From CAYUVA01 sp964448115 [NCBI: uncultured bacterium] (GTDB taxonomy: Bacteria; CAYUVA01), in contig CAYUVA010000017.1 of assembly GCA_964448115.1 (NCBI GenBank), positions 17,487-81,486 of the forward strand: a stretch of DNA of 64,000 nucleotides, given 5' to 3'. Below, piece after piece: positions 44,820-54,930 of the stretch. Made by a program: the position numbers and the translations under genes. The stretch's first letter is position 1, and the number at the start of each line of letters is the position of its first letter. The notes beneath the pieces are model-generated. The model did not search any database and was not told the origin of the DNA. It worked only from the letters and a program-made list of their open reading frames with translations.

Positions 44820-47800
44820 TTATTCTATCGTAAGGTAAGGCCAGGGCAGGCTTGTGTTGCCAGCATTATCGGTGGCTACTAGCTCCAACAGGTAAATCCC
44901 CGACATGCCCTCCAATTCGCCCTGCGGGAAATAGATCCTGAATCCGAACACGCCATCCTGGCTCTCAAAGTCTCCGTGTAGTCCATCATCATGCAATAGG
45001 ATACCAGTCGGTTCACCGTTATAGAGAACCTCCAGGCGTTGGATATCCTCGATTCCCTGGCGATCGCCGACTACTGCCAGGATAATGAAAGCGCCAGCTT
45101 CATCCTCGACCAAGAAGGTGTTGTAGTAGCCGGCAGCATAAATCACCGGGCGATCCATGGAATCTTTCCCTTCTGACATTATCAGACGATGATAGAATAC
45201 CTCCCAGGATTGGGGGAGCGCTGGCTCCAAGTCGGCTGAATATGACCCCCCACTAGCATGATTGATGGTTAGATAAGGCCAGGTGAGGCTTACTGCCCCG
45301 GGGATGCTTATAGCCTGCAACTCCAGTAGATACTCCTTCGGCTGCAAGCCGGGAGCGACCTCGACACCAGACAGCCAGAAGACATCCGGATTGCCCTCCC
45401 AGCGAGGCAAAGTAACTCCGGTCGGAGCGCCCCCGTAAAGAATATTAACCTTGCTTACTCCCTGTCCCTGCGGATCCGAGACCCAGGCTATCATGTCAAA
45501 TATCCCGCCGGCTTCCCAGGTTATACTTGTGTTCATGTACCCTGCCATCAGTATGTAAGGCTTGGAGAATCGGGGATCAGAGGGGGTATAGGTAAGCGTC
45601 GGGGTAGCGCTTATTGCTTCTGTGGGGGTAACTGTTGGCGTTGCTGTGGGCGTCGGGGTTACCGTCCTCGATATGATGAAGAAGCTGTAAATGTCGGTAG
45701 GCATGGAGATCCCGTTCCAGTCTGAGCAATCGATGGTTACATTGACCACCTGATCGAACTGGAAGGGATACTCCGGGTAGTGTGTCAGATGCAGGTTGAA
45801 GTCCGAGCCGCGAAGATTATAGGTAACATCCACATCCTCGACGGTCATCCGTATTGAGTGCCGGTTCACTCCGCTGTCATCATCTTTTATCCTCAGGGAG
45901 ATATTGCAATCCGGCGGCACTGATCTCTGGTTCTTTGCTGGATCGTGTCCATCGGTGTAAGGTGAGGATGGGTGCGGGGTGCGCGTGGGGGTAGCAGTCG
46001 GAAATATTGATCCAGTGGCGGTCGGGGTCAGGGAGTATTCGATGGTGAAATAATAGACCTCGCGCAGCATGGGATTGTGGTTGATGTCAGAGGCATCCAC
46101 CGTGATGGTTACCCTTTGTCCATATCTAAAGGGCTGGGGAGGCTGATATGACACATGAAAGCCACCGCCGATGGCGCTGAGGTTCGGCGTTACTAGCTCC
46201 CCGTTTACCGTCATCGATATCGATGAGCCATCTACTTGGCTATCGTCGAGGATATCGAACTCGATGGATGTATTGGCAGGCACATCCTCAGCATACCTCT
46301 CGGGATGATGGTTGGTTACAAATGGTGGTTCTGAATCGCCAGAGCCGAGGCAGTAAAGCACATTGGAGCCTTGCTGCCCGACTAATAAGCTGCCGTCCTC
46401 AGCCACTGCCAGAGAGCCGGCTATCTCCATGCCTGATTGGAGAGCTTCGCTCCACCTTCCGAATCCGTCGTTATCCAATGCATAAACGATGCCCCCAGAG
46501 CTGCCAAAGTACATGTTCCCCAGCCTGTCCAGGCTCAAAGGTGTGGTTGGGGTGGCGAATCCCTGTCTCTGGAAGATGAGTTGTCCAAGGTTATTGAAGC
46601 AGGTTATTCTGCCATCTATTCCGATGGATAGTATATTGTCCGCCGTGCCGCAGGCTATAGGCTCGGATATGGGCGAGCCGGTATCCACCGACCAGCGAAT
46701 TCCCCCGCTTGTGTTAAGGCTGATGATCCGCCCGGCAGCGGTGCATGCATAGGCATTCCCCATGGAATCGAACAGGGGACTGTGTAGCTCCTCACCAGGC
46801 AATGAATACGACCAGAGTAGCTCTCCCCTGCCGTTTAAAAGGTAGATCTTGCCCCGGTTGACGGTTACTGCAATGCGGCTATCCTCGATTGCCTGTCCAT
46901 CATTATAGACCGCTGGTGAACAATTCGGTTGATCGCCCACATCATAAGACCAGAATATGGAACCATCGGCTTGGATGCTGTAAATGGCTCCATTAGCGAG
47001 CGCAATATAGCAATGATGGTCATTACTTGCGGTTACCGCTCCAGATAAAGGACTGCCCAGATCCATCTCCCACCAAAATGCCCCCTGGGAGCTTAGCGAT
47101 AGCAACCGGTTGTCTCCATCGCCGAAAACCAGGCTTTGGTCGCTAATCCATGCCGGGGTTAGGTAAACGCCTCCTGGAACAGGATATGACCAGGCGAGGG
47201 TCCCTTGCGCGGTCAAGCAGTACAATCCATCAAGGCAGCCTATGGCTATGGCTCCCTCGGAGTTGACCGCCGGCGAGGAGTTCTGTATCTCGCCGACCTC
47301 GTTTGACCAGTTGATCCCTGCCGATGGCTTTGCGATGTTGCTACTTTTTCCCCTCTTGGAGGCATGGGCACGAAACTGGGACCAGGAATGGAGCTCCTGC
47401 GGCGTTGGCAGGGAGGTATAGGTCGCGGTAGGTGTGTTGGTCGGGGTAAAGGTCGCCATGCCGGTTGGAGTCGATGTGCTGGTGGGAGTGCTTGTTGGAG
47501 TCTTCGTCAGGGTCGGTGTCAATGTAGGATCTCCAGGCTCGGTTGCCGTCGGCGTGCTGGTCGGCGTGAAGGTCGGCTCTCCCGCATGAAAGACAACGAT
47601 TTCATCCAGGTAGGCTGCATCCGCATTCTCCGGATAGTCCATTATGGCACGGAAGCGGATGATAAAATCCTCGATCATATCGAACTGACCCAGCTCCACG
47701 GATTGCCTCTCCCATCCGTTGGTGCCGGAGGTCGCCCTTACCGCGCTGTGCCATTCTCCATCGAATATATCCAGGTAGATCCAGTGTCCCCCCTCGAATG

Positions 47801-50153
47801 AGTGGGTGTACCACCAGTAGGAGAGGCTCGCCTCGGTCTGTCCATCAAGATCCAGGTGAAGATCGAGCGTTGAGACCGCATATCCGCCACTGGTCGCGTC
47901 TCCCAGGTATGCTACCCAGTTGCCGCTGTACGCCTCGGTGCCTACTGGCGAATCATCAGCTCGCACCAAGGGGAGATCCCCCGAAGCGTCAGCATTGATC
48001 ACATACTCATCAAGATTGCCATCCTCGAAGCCATCGAGGAAGGGAAATGGATTGCCCTCGGTGGTCGGGGTTACCGTGGGGGTCGGGGTTATGGTCGGCG
48101 TTGCTGTCGGTGATGGTGTCATTGAGGGAGCACTTAGCACCGTGAAGCTGAAGGACTCCTGGTCGAAGTTGTTCTGCGCCCAGGTTAGGTCATAAGCCCT
48201 GATATAGACCGATACCTGCTCGCCAAAGGCAAATGGTGGATGATAGTATGCAACATGCCAGCCATAGTCTATGATGCTATAGTTGCAATCCGCAGCATGT
48301 TCATTCCCTTGCACCTGGAATATGAGCGCCTCCGGATCTATACCGGTGCGATAATCGACCATATCGAACTCGATGGGGATAAAAGGTGCCACGCCGGAGT
48401 CGCCGGGAGCCGGAGTTATGTTCCTGATGATGGGATTGAAGGGATCCACCGCGCCGTTGGCTCGAATGGTGAATTGATAGATGTCCGGCTCCATCCACTG
48501 GGGTGGGCTGCCGTTATCCGAGGCATCGATCCTCACATCGACCACCTGGCTTGCTGACCAGTTGGATGATGGACGATAGAGCACCGAATATCCGCCGCTG
48601 ATGGGGACTACCCTCACATCCTTGACCTCTCCCTCGACCTCCATGCTGATCGAGTCCGGGTTAACGCCACCGCCGGCAGCCATTACCCTTGCATAGATAC
48701 AGGTATTAGCAAAGACACCGCTCGCTCCCCTCGGCGGCTGGTGAGCGGTCGTATAGGGCAGCGTCTCCGGGGGGAGAAAAAGGAAGGCATAGCTCCCAGC
48801 CAATACCCAGGGAGTGTTATGGGAATACTGTATGCCAAGCGCTCCATCCACCGATTCTATGCCAACAGTAGCGCTGCCGCCGCTTCCCAGGCTGGTGTTA
48901 TCCACATCCTTGTACTGGAAGAGCACCTGGTCAGAGCCTTCCTGAAAGATTACTTGAGCCGTGATCCGGCTGGTAGTGCCGTAGATGGGAATGTCATCGT
49001 ACTGGATGATAGCGTATCGGCTCGGATAGGTGCCCTCTACCTTGTAATAGACATTCCCTCCGCTGGATGGATCGAGATCATCCCAGAATAGTGCCAATAA
49101 TCCGTTTGGCGTTTGTTCATCAGGTATGGAGCTGTTATCCGGGGAGGCTGCTGCGCTTGTGAAGGATAAAAAGCCATTGGAGCTTATATTCACGCTTGTA
49201 TATCGCTGTCCATAAAAGATAAAGTTGAAGTCGAAATAAAGGTGGTGGCTGCTGTCATCTCCCAGTGATATTGGGGTTCCGCTTCCCGATATCTCGATCC
49301 ATGAATAATTGCTGGTCTGTCCGCTGTATCCATATTCATCCTGGGCATACCATTGAACCATAGTTGCAGTAGCGGTCGGGGTGGCTGTGATTCCAGGGGT
49401 ATCTGTAGGAGTTGCCGTGGCTGTGAAAGTTGCGGTCGGCGTGCTGGTCGGATCACCTATGAAAACCCTTAACTCGTCGGTATGGGGACCGAATACCGAT
49501 GCTTCGTCCTGGGGTAATAACAGGTACCAGTAGTACAGTCCCTCGATTACATCGTGATCATAAGCCGGGCTGGAGGCATTGCCATTGATTAAATGATATA
49601 TGCAATCGCTCAACTGGTTATCGCCAGCGGATGGATTGCTTGAGCGATAAAGGTAGTAGGTTATGCCGGGTAATTGATCGAAGGTTATACGAACATACTT
49701 CGATGTTGAGCCTAGAACTTCCGCTGAGAGACCTGTCGGCTCACCAGGATAATCGGCAGCAGAGACCACTGTCTGACCTGGAAAGACGACATCCTCACCG
49801 GGCACAATCCCACTATAGGCGCCGGCTTTTGATTCCGCAGCCACATAAACATAAACATTAAAGGGATCTCCCTCCGAAGCGTTAGGGAACTTGTTAAAAT
49901 CGACCAACCAGTATCCGATGCTCTCGTAGAACAGATAGCCTGTATCATAGCCATTTATCGGGTCCAGGCTATCCTCGGTCAAAAGATACTCCATGCCCTC
50001 GGTCAGGGTACAGTTGAATTTAACGCTCCCTAATGGCGGAGACCCTCCCGTATCATAAAGGACAGGCTGGGCACCGATACCGACAGCAGCAACAGGGGAT
50101 TGGGATATGAAAAGAAGAAAAAGGATGATTACCAGGGCGACTCGATATCTCAT
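44820..50153 (-). CDS. very large secreted multidomain protein with PQQ-like propeller and Thr-Pro linkers
   Basis: A 1777-residue exported protein with an N-terminal signal peptide (cut near VAA). Thr/Pro-rich linkers at about 234-261, 676-699, 857-917, 1374-1397 and 1496-1527 separate globular parts. After the first linker is a beta-rich module (SNGFLSFTS, ALFWDDLDP) resembling nidogen-like secreted domains. After the second is a jelly-roll-like segment (DGFEDGNLDE, SLSYWWYTH). After the third comes a PQQ-type beta-propeller (920-1270: HSWSQFRAHASKRG, then repeated W-S-x-PAV strands). Ig-like domains with PxxGxxxVxxxxxIEF patterns recur. No sorting signal or anchor is seen at the C-terminus. 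It faces away from the adjacent Ser/Thr kinase. Function unknown; adhesion or matrix is a guess. Confidence 0.85.
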   Translation of the reverse strand: MRYRVALVIILFLLFISQSPVAAVGIGAQPVLYDTGGSPPLGSVKFNCTLTEGMEYLLTEDSLDPINGYDTGYLFYESIGYWLVDFNKFPNASEGDPFNVYVYVAAESKAGAYSGIVPGEDVVFPGQTVVSAADYPGEPTGLSAEVLGSTSKYVRITFDQLPGITYYLYRSSNPSAGDNQLSDCIYHLINGNASSPAYDHDVIEGLYYWYLLLPQDEASVFGPHTDELRVFIGDPTSTPTATFTATATPTDTPGITATPTATATMVQWYAQDEYGYSGQTSNYSWIEISGSGTPISLGDDSSHHLYFDFNFIFYGQRYTSVNISSNGFLSFTSAAASPDNSSIPDEQTPNGLLALFWDDLDPSSGGNVYYKVEGTYPSRYAIIQYDDIPIYGTTSRITAQVIFQEGSDQVLFQYKDVDNTSLGSGGSATVGIESVDGALGIQYSHNTPWVLAGSYAFLFLPPETLPYTTAHQPPRGASGVFANTCIYARVMAAGGGVNPDSISMEVEGEVKDVRVVPISGGYSVLYRPSSNWSASQVVDVRIDASDNGSPPQWMEPDIYQFTIRANGAVDPFNPIIRNITPAPGDSGVAPFIPIEFDMVDYRTGIDPEALIFQVQGNEHAADCNYSIIDYGWHVAYYHPPFAFGEQVSVYIRAYDLTWAQNNFDQESFSFTVLSAPSMTPSPTATPTITPTPTVTPTTEGNPFPFLDGFEDGNLDEYVINADASGDLPLVRADDSPVGTEAYSGNWVAYLGDATSGGYAVSTLDLHLDLDGQTEASLSYWWYTHSFEGGHWIYLDIFDGEWHSAVRATSGTNGWERQSVELGQFDMIEDFIIRFRAIMDYPENADAAYLDEIVVFHAGEPTFTPTSTPTATEPGDPTLTPTLTKTPTSTPTSTSTPTGMATFTPTNTPTATYTSLPTPQELHSWSQFRAHASKRGKSSNIAKPSAGINWSNEVGEIQNSSPAVNSEGAIAIGCLDGLYCLTAQGTLAWSYPVPGGVYLTPAWISDQSLVFGDGDNRLLSLSSQGAFWWEMDLGSPLSGAVTASNDHHCYIALANGAIYSIQADGSIFWSYDVGDQPNCSPAVYNDGQAIEDSRIAVTVNRGKIYLLNGRGELLWSYSLPGEELHSPLFDSMGNAYACTAAGRIISLNTSGGIRWSVDTGSPISEPIACGTADNILSIGIDGRITCFNNLGQLIFQRQGFATPTTPLSLDRLGNMYFGSSGGIVYALDNDGFGRWSEALQSGMEIAGSLAVAEDGSLLVGQQGSNVLYCLGSGDSEPPFVTNHHPERYAEDVPANTSIEFDILDDSQVDGSSISMTVNGELVTPNLSAIGGGFHVSYQPPQPFRYGQRVTITVDASDINHNPMLREVYYFTIEYSLTPTATGSIFPTATPTRTPHPSSPYTDGHDPAKNQRSVPPDCNISLRIKDDDSGVNRHSIRMTVEDVDVTYNLRGSDFNLHLTHYPEYPFQFDQVVNVTIDCSDWNGISMPTDIYSFFIISRTVTPTPTATPTVTPTEAISATPTLTYTPSDPRFSKPYILMAGYMNTSITWEAGGIFDMIAWVSDPQGQGVSKVNILYGGAPTGVTLPRWEGNPDVFWLSGVEVAPGLQPKEYLLELQAISIPGAVSLTWPYLTINHASGGSYSADLEPALPQSWEVFYHRLIMSEGKDSMDRPVIYAAGYYNTFLVEDEAGAFIILAVVGDRQGIEDIQRLEVLYNGEPTGILLHDDGLHGDFESQDGVFGFRIYFPQGELEGMSGIYLLELVATDNAGNTSLPWPYLTIE

Positions 50154-50188
50154 GATCTTGCTTTATCTCAGAATCTTTCTACTCGATA

Positions 50189-50217
50189 AATTTAGTGCCC
50201 AAACCTTCGGTTGTCAA
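50189..50217 (-). promoter_or_regulatory. promoter of the large secreted protein gene
   Basis: Minus-strand TTGACA (50212-50217), 17-bp spacer and TAAATT (50189-50194), about 36 bp before the ATG at 50153. Confidence 0.55.
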
Positions 50218-50374
50218 ACAGTATCCAAGTTTTGGCACTTGAAGCATGTTTATTGGATTGAAAAATTGGGTAACATGTAATAACATCAAACTTTGGACAT
50301 ATTGGGTGGGTTACCAGCGGTATGGAATCGTGTTAGCCGTGAGATCATCGAGAAAGGATGCCTAAGAAAGCTAG

Positions 50375-53300
50375 ATGCCGACCTGTGAGAAATGCGGAAC
50401 CAATAATGTAATCGGCAGCAAGTTCTGCTCCAACTGCGGAGCGCCTTTGCCGGAAAAGGGTAAGCTGATCAGGGAGCAGATATCACCTACATCATTCAAG
50501 GATGTGAGAAAACCATTAGAGGAGGTCTTGGAGGGTCAATACGAGATCATTGATGAGATCGGCCGCGGGGGAATGGCTATAGTATATAAGGCGATCGATC
50601 TGAACCTGGAGAGGGTCGATGCCATAAAGGTGCTCCCGGTCGAGTTAGCATACGATAAGGAGTTTGTCGAACGCTTCCACCGTGAAGCCAAGATGGCGGC
50701 GCGGCTCCACCATCCCAATATCATCACCATCTATGCGGTAAAGCAGCACGAGAACCTCAACTTCATGATCATGAAGTACATCGACGGCAAGCCGCTCAAG
50801 AAGATCCTCAAGGAGCAAAAAACCCTGCCGGTCGAAAAGAGCATCCATATCCTCAAGGATGTCTGTAGCGCGCTTTTCTTTGCCCACAAGGAGGGTGTGA
50901 TACACCGCGATATAAAGCCGGACAACATAATGATCGACCGCCACGACAATGCCATTGTCATGGACTTCGGCATTGCCAAGGCTGCTACCAGCACCGGCTT
51001 GACCACCGTTGGAGGTGTGATTGGAACCGCCAAGTACATGTCCCCTGAACAGATCAAGGGAGAGGCGGATAACCGCTCGGATCTTTACTCCCTTGGCATC
51101 GTTGCCTATAGGATGCTGACCGGAAGGGTGCCCTTCACCGGTGAGGATAACTATACGATAAACTATAAACACCTCCATGATCCACCAGAGCCCCCCAGTA
51201 AATACAACCCTGCCATCCCCAAGAAGCTAGAGGGCTGGATACTTAAGCTGTTGGAGAAAAATCCGAACCATCGCTACCAGTCTGCCCGAGAAGCGCTCGA
51301 TGTGCTCGAGGAGATCGAATATGAGCTTAAAAAGATGCACCAGGATATCTCCAAGATCTCAAAAACAAAGCCGGCTTCAACTACCGAGGAGATAAACGCC
51401 TACTTTAAAGAGGGCTTGGCTGCCTTCAACCAGGGCGAGTACGAGCGAGCAATCAGCCTTTGGGAGAAGCTATTATCGATCGATCCCAGCTATATAAAGG
51501 GCATCGAATACATCCAGAAGGCTAAACAGAAGATAGAGGATCAACAAACCATCGCCCAATTAATGCACGAGGCTAAGGAATACTACCAGGCGGGCAACTA
51601 TCCGGAGGCGATCCGCTGCTGGGGTAAGGTGGTGGCGCTCGATGCCGAACAGGCGGAAGCCTTCGAGTGGATGGAGAAGGCTCGTGCAAAGATGAGCCAC
51701 CTCGAAAAGATAGAGAAGCTGTTCCTTCAGGGCGATGACCTTCTCTCCAAGGGGGAGATCGAACAGGCGAAGGAGAAATTCCAGAAGGTGCTTCAGCTTG
51801 ATCCCGAACACAAGGAAGCCATGCTGATGATCGAGGAGATAAGCGAGGAGGAGAAAAAGAGCCAACTCATCGGCGACCTTGTGGCAAGGGGAGACCAAGC
51901 CTACAATAATCGGGAATTCGAGCGGGCATTGCAGCTTTACGAGGAGATCTTTTCGTCCTATCCAGACCATTTGGCAACCGTAAAAAAGGTGGATCAGGTA
52001 AAGGATGCAATCAGAATAAGGGACCACCTCGATTACTATATAGAGCAAGCTAAGAAACTTGCTGATAATAAGGAGTATGAACAGGCGCTGAAGCTGTGGG
52101 AGGAGATCGTCTTTGTCAGCCCGGACAACGAGGAGGCAAAGAATAACCTTGAATCGGTTAAGCAGCTTTTCGAGAGGCAAAAGTTCGTAACCGAAAACCT
52201 CTCCAAGGCGCAAGAATCGTTTGAACAGGGCGATTATGCACAGGCTATCAAGCTCTGGGAAGCGGTACTTAATAAAAGACCCGAAGATAAACAGATCCTC
52301 GATAAGATCTTCGAGGCGCAGAAGCTGCTCGAGAAATCGCAGCGACTCAGTAAGCTCAGGGAAAAGGGATTACAACTATTCAATGAGCGCAATTACGAGG
52401 AAGCTTACCCGATATTGGATGAGGCTTACCATCTAGATCCCCATGACAAGGAGATCTTCGAGGCACATAAAGAGACCAAACATATACTCAAGGTGCGCGA
52501 GATAAAACAGCTTACCAGCCAGGGCAAGCAGTGCCTTGAGCAAGGCGATTACTCCGAGGCGGTACGCCTGTTCCACCGCATTCTGCAACTCGATCCCCAA
52601 CAGGAACAGATCGCCCAGCTTCGTAACCAGGCAAGCGAAAAGCTCGAAAAGGAAAGGCTCAAGGAGATGCTGTTGCTGAAAGCAAAGAGCCTTCTTAAAG
52701 AGAAAAAAATACATAAAGCCAAGAGCGCAATCGAGGAACTGATCGAGTTGGAGCCTGAAAATGAGGATGCCAGGCAGATCCAGCAAGAGATCGAAGAGCT
52801 TGCCGGGCAAATCCAAGCAAGTGAGCCAGAAGGCGAGGATGCGGAAGCCAAGGAAGCCCTGTTCATGGGAATAGAAAGCATCATCGCCGGACAAGCCCAC
52901 CTTGCCAAGGAGTACCTCCAGGATGCCCTGGAAATAGAGCCTAATAACCAAAGGGTCAGCAAGATCCTGCGTTCGCTCGGAGAGTTCACCCGACTGACCG
53001 AGGCAGGCAACCTGGTTGATGTCAACATGATGACAACCATCGAGACCTACATGGAGGAAGACTCCTCGTTCAAAAAACCGATCTACTTCGAGGAGGTGGC
53101 AGGTGAGGTAGGTAAACACTTTGATTATACCCCTGAAGCTGAAGGCAAGCCACTTTTGTGCCAATCCCCCAGCCTCGAAAGGATCATAAATCCACCCCAA
53201 GCGGATGATGATATCGAATACACCGAGATGCCGATAGGTGAACACACCAGCCTTTATGTCCCTGAAGAACAGAAGGACGAGGAAGCTCAGGAAATAAAGC

Positions 53301-54805
53301 TCCCCTTCAAGGAAAGAACCAAACAGACCATCCTGAAGAACCCCATACTTCTGCTTGTCGCCTTTATCATTATCGCCGGCTCCATCCTCGCTGCCGTGCT
53401 TATAAAGCAGGGGATCGAACATCGCAGACTGGAATACATACGGGATCTCTTCACCCAAGCACAGACCGCCTTTGCCCAAGGGCAGTTCCAGACCTGCGTC
53501 ATCATCTGCGAGAATATCCTGCAAGAGGATCCCCAACATCTGCAAACCAAGTCGTTGAAGGCAGAAGCGATGGCTCGTATAGAGGAGAAAAAGGAGAAGG
53601 AAAGGATCGATAACCTGATAAAAACCAACCTGAGAGCCGCCGAGGAAGCTATGTCCAATAAAGATCCAGAGCAGGCGATAAAACTTTACGACCAGATACT
53701 TGAGGTAGTGCCGGATAACGAGGTAGCCAAACTGCGCAGGGAGGAAGCGGTCGCCGCCTATGAGAAGCTGCAATGGGAGCGTAACCAAAAAAAGATGCTC
53801 GAAGAGAAAAAACAAGAGGCTAAGAAACTATTCGAGGAAGGCAATTGGCAGGAGGCGATCGAAACTATTGAGGTTATACTGGAGAAATCTCCCGGCGAAC
53901 AGGAAATGATAGCGCTAAAGGAGAAAGCCAACCAAAGGCTCATCGCCGAGAAACTGAAGGAGACCATTGAGGGGTATAGAGAATCAGCCAAAAAAGCCTT
54001 TGAGAATAAACAATATAGCAATGCAGTGCACTACATGAACAAGGTTCTTGAATATCATCCAGATGACCAACAAGCAAAGGAGCTTATCGCTGAGGCTAAG
54101 AGGATAATGGCTGAACGGGCAGCAAGGTTGGCGAGGAACCGAAGGATAAATGACCTGATCAATGTCATAGAATCTTATATTGCTAGCAACCGGTTCGATG
54201 ATGCCATAGCCAAGGCTGAGGAGCTGCGACCCTTGTGGGCTGATAAGGCTGATGAGCTTGCTGAAAAAACATTAAAAACTAAAGCGAGGGTGGAAGCGGA
54301 AAGAAAACTTCAGGCAAAGATTGAAGACTTGCTATCCAAGGCAAAAACCGCATACTCGAACAAGGAGTACCAAAAAACCATTAGATACGCTAATGATGTG
54401 CTTGCGCTTCAGAAGGATAATCCAGATGCAATAAACCTGGTGGAGCTTGCCAATACCGCCATCGCCAACCTAGATATTACCGCACCGACCATCCAACATA
54501 CACAGCCCGTATCCGAGGCGATAATAAAGACCGATATCGAGATTATCGCTAAGGTGGAGGACGATAAGGGTGAGCTTAAGTCAGTTACCTTGCACTGGAA
54601 GCATGATGGAGATACCAAGTTTCACACTATCGATATGTACAAGAGGGGCGGAGCTGCCTGGCGCGCAAGGATCTCGAAACGAGATAATAATCAAGAGAAG
54701 AAGATAATTTATTACATAACCGCACAAGATCCCGCTGGTAACAAAAGCGAAAGTTCAAAATATACCATCGAGATCACTGCTCCAGTGATACCAGGTCCGT
54801 GGTAA
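50375..54805 (+). CDS. zinc-ribbon Ser/Thr protein kinase with cytoplasmic and extracytoplasmic TPR arrays
   Basis: A 1476-residue Hanks-type kinase. Residues 4-23 form a zinc ribbon (CEKCG-x8-FCSNCG). The kinase domain (about 52-315) has GRGGMAIVY, AIKVLP, HRDIKPDN, DFGIAK and SPEQIKG, so it should be active. A long array of TPR-like helical repeats (about 340-850; repeated pattern of AxxxF-x-QGEYExAIxLWEKxLxxDP) follows, then a membrane helix (988-1012), a second TPR array (about 1025-1370) and a C-terminal Ig-like or bacterial surface domain (about 1375-1476). This topology places one TPR array and the Ig-like domain outside the membrane. It is flanked by secreted proteins with Thr-Pro linkers. 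Confidence 0.93.
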   Translation: MPTCEKCGTNNVIGSKFCSNCGAPLPEKGKLIREQISPTSFKDVRKPLEEVLEGQYEIIDEIGRGGMAIVYKAIDLNLERVDAIKVLPVELAYDKEFVERFHREAKMAARLHHPNIITIYAVKQHENLNFMIMKYIDGKPLKKILKEQKTLPVEKSIHILKDVCSALFFAHKEGVIHRDIKPDNIMIDRHDNAIVMDFGIAKAATSTGLTTVGGVIGTAKYMSPEQIKGEADNRSDLYSLGIVAYRMLTGRVPFTGEDNYTINYKHLHDPPEPPSKYNPAIPKKLEGWILKLLEKNPNHRYQSAREALDVLEEIEYELKKMHQDISKISKTKPASTTEEINAYFKEGLAAFNQGEYERAISLWEKLLSIDPSYIKGIEYIQKAKQKIEDQQTIAQLMHEAKEYYQAGNYPEAIRCWGKVVALDAEQAEAFEWMEKARAKMSHLEKIEKLFLQGDDLLSKGEIEQAKEKFQKVLQLDPEHKEAMLMIEEISEEEKKSQLIGDLVARGDQAYNNREFERALQLYEEIFSSYPDHLATVKKVDQVKDAIRIRDHLDYYIEQAKKLADNKEYEQALKLWEEIVFVSPDNEEAKNNLESVKQLFERQKFVTENLSKAQESFEQGDYAQAIKLWEAVLNKRPEDKQILDKIFEAQKLLEKSQRLSKLREKGLQLFNERNYEEAYPILDEAYHLDPHDKEIFEAHKETKHILKVREIKQLTSQGKQCLEQGDYSEAVRLFHRILQLDPQQEQIAQLRNQASEKLEKERLKEMLLLKAKSLLKEKKIHKAKSAIEELIELEPENEDARQIQQEIEELAGQIQASEPEGEDAEAKEALFMGIESIIAGQAHLAKEYLQDALEIEPNNQRVSKILRSLGEFTRLTEAGNLVDVNMMTTIETYMEEDSSFKKPIYFEEVAGEVGKHFDYTPEAEGKPLLCQSPSLERIINPPQADDDIEYTEMPIGEHTSLYVPEEQKDEEAQEIKLPFKERTKQTILKNPILLLVAFIIIAGSILAAVLIKQGIEHRRLEYIRDLFTQAQTAFAQGQFQTCVIICENILQEDPQHLQTKSLKAEAMARIEEKKEKERIDNLIKTNLRAAEEAMSNKDPEQAIKLYDQILEVVPDNEVAKLRREEAVAAYEKLQWERNQKKMLEEKKQEAKKLFEEGNWQEAIETIEVILEKSPGEQEMIALKEKANQRLIAEKLKETIEGYRESAKKAFENKQYSNAVHYMNKVLEYHPDDQQAKELIAEAKRIMAERAARLARNRRINDLINVIESYIASNRFDDAIAKAEELRPLWADKADELAEKTLKTKARVEAERKLQAKIEDLLSKAKTAYSNKEYQKTIRYANDVLALQKDNPDAINLVELANTAIANLDITAPTIQHTQPVSEAIIKTDIEIIAKVEDDKGELKSVTLHWKHDGDTKFHTIDMYKRGGAAWRARISKRDNNQEKKIIYYITAQDPAGNKSESSKYTIEITAPVIPGPW

Positions 54806-54895
54806 ATGACCATAATCCCAATAGGTATTACCCAGGTTACTTATCACGATCACGCGTTATAACTACTACCAAATACGGACATCGAGGCAGCTATT

Positions 54896-54924
54896 TTGAC
54901 ACTGAATGAGTTATTTATTATCAT
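54896..54924 (+). promoter_or_regulatory. promoter of the Kelch protein gene, leaderless
   Basis: Perfect TTGACA (54896-54901), exactly 17 bp, and TATCAT (54919-54924). The -10 ends 6 nt before the ATG at 54931, so transcription would begin at or within a base of the start codon. Confidence 0.6.
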
Positions 54925-54930
54925 CTTTAC

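Noticed and set aside
50232-50247. Sigma54-like TTGGCAC...GC element
   Set aside because: The GG to GC distance is 10, not 12 bases, so it does not fit a -24/-12 promoter.
52433-53815. Minus-strand open frame of 460 codons
   Set aside because: It is antisense to the TPR region of the kinase gene; its Leu/Phe-rich translation follows from Glu/Lys-rich codons on the plus strand.
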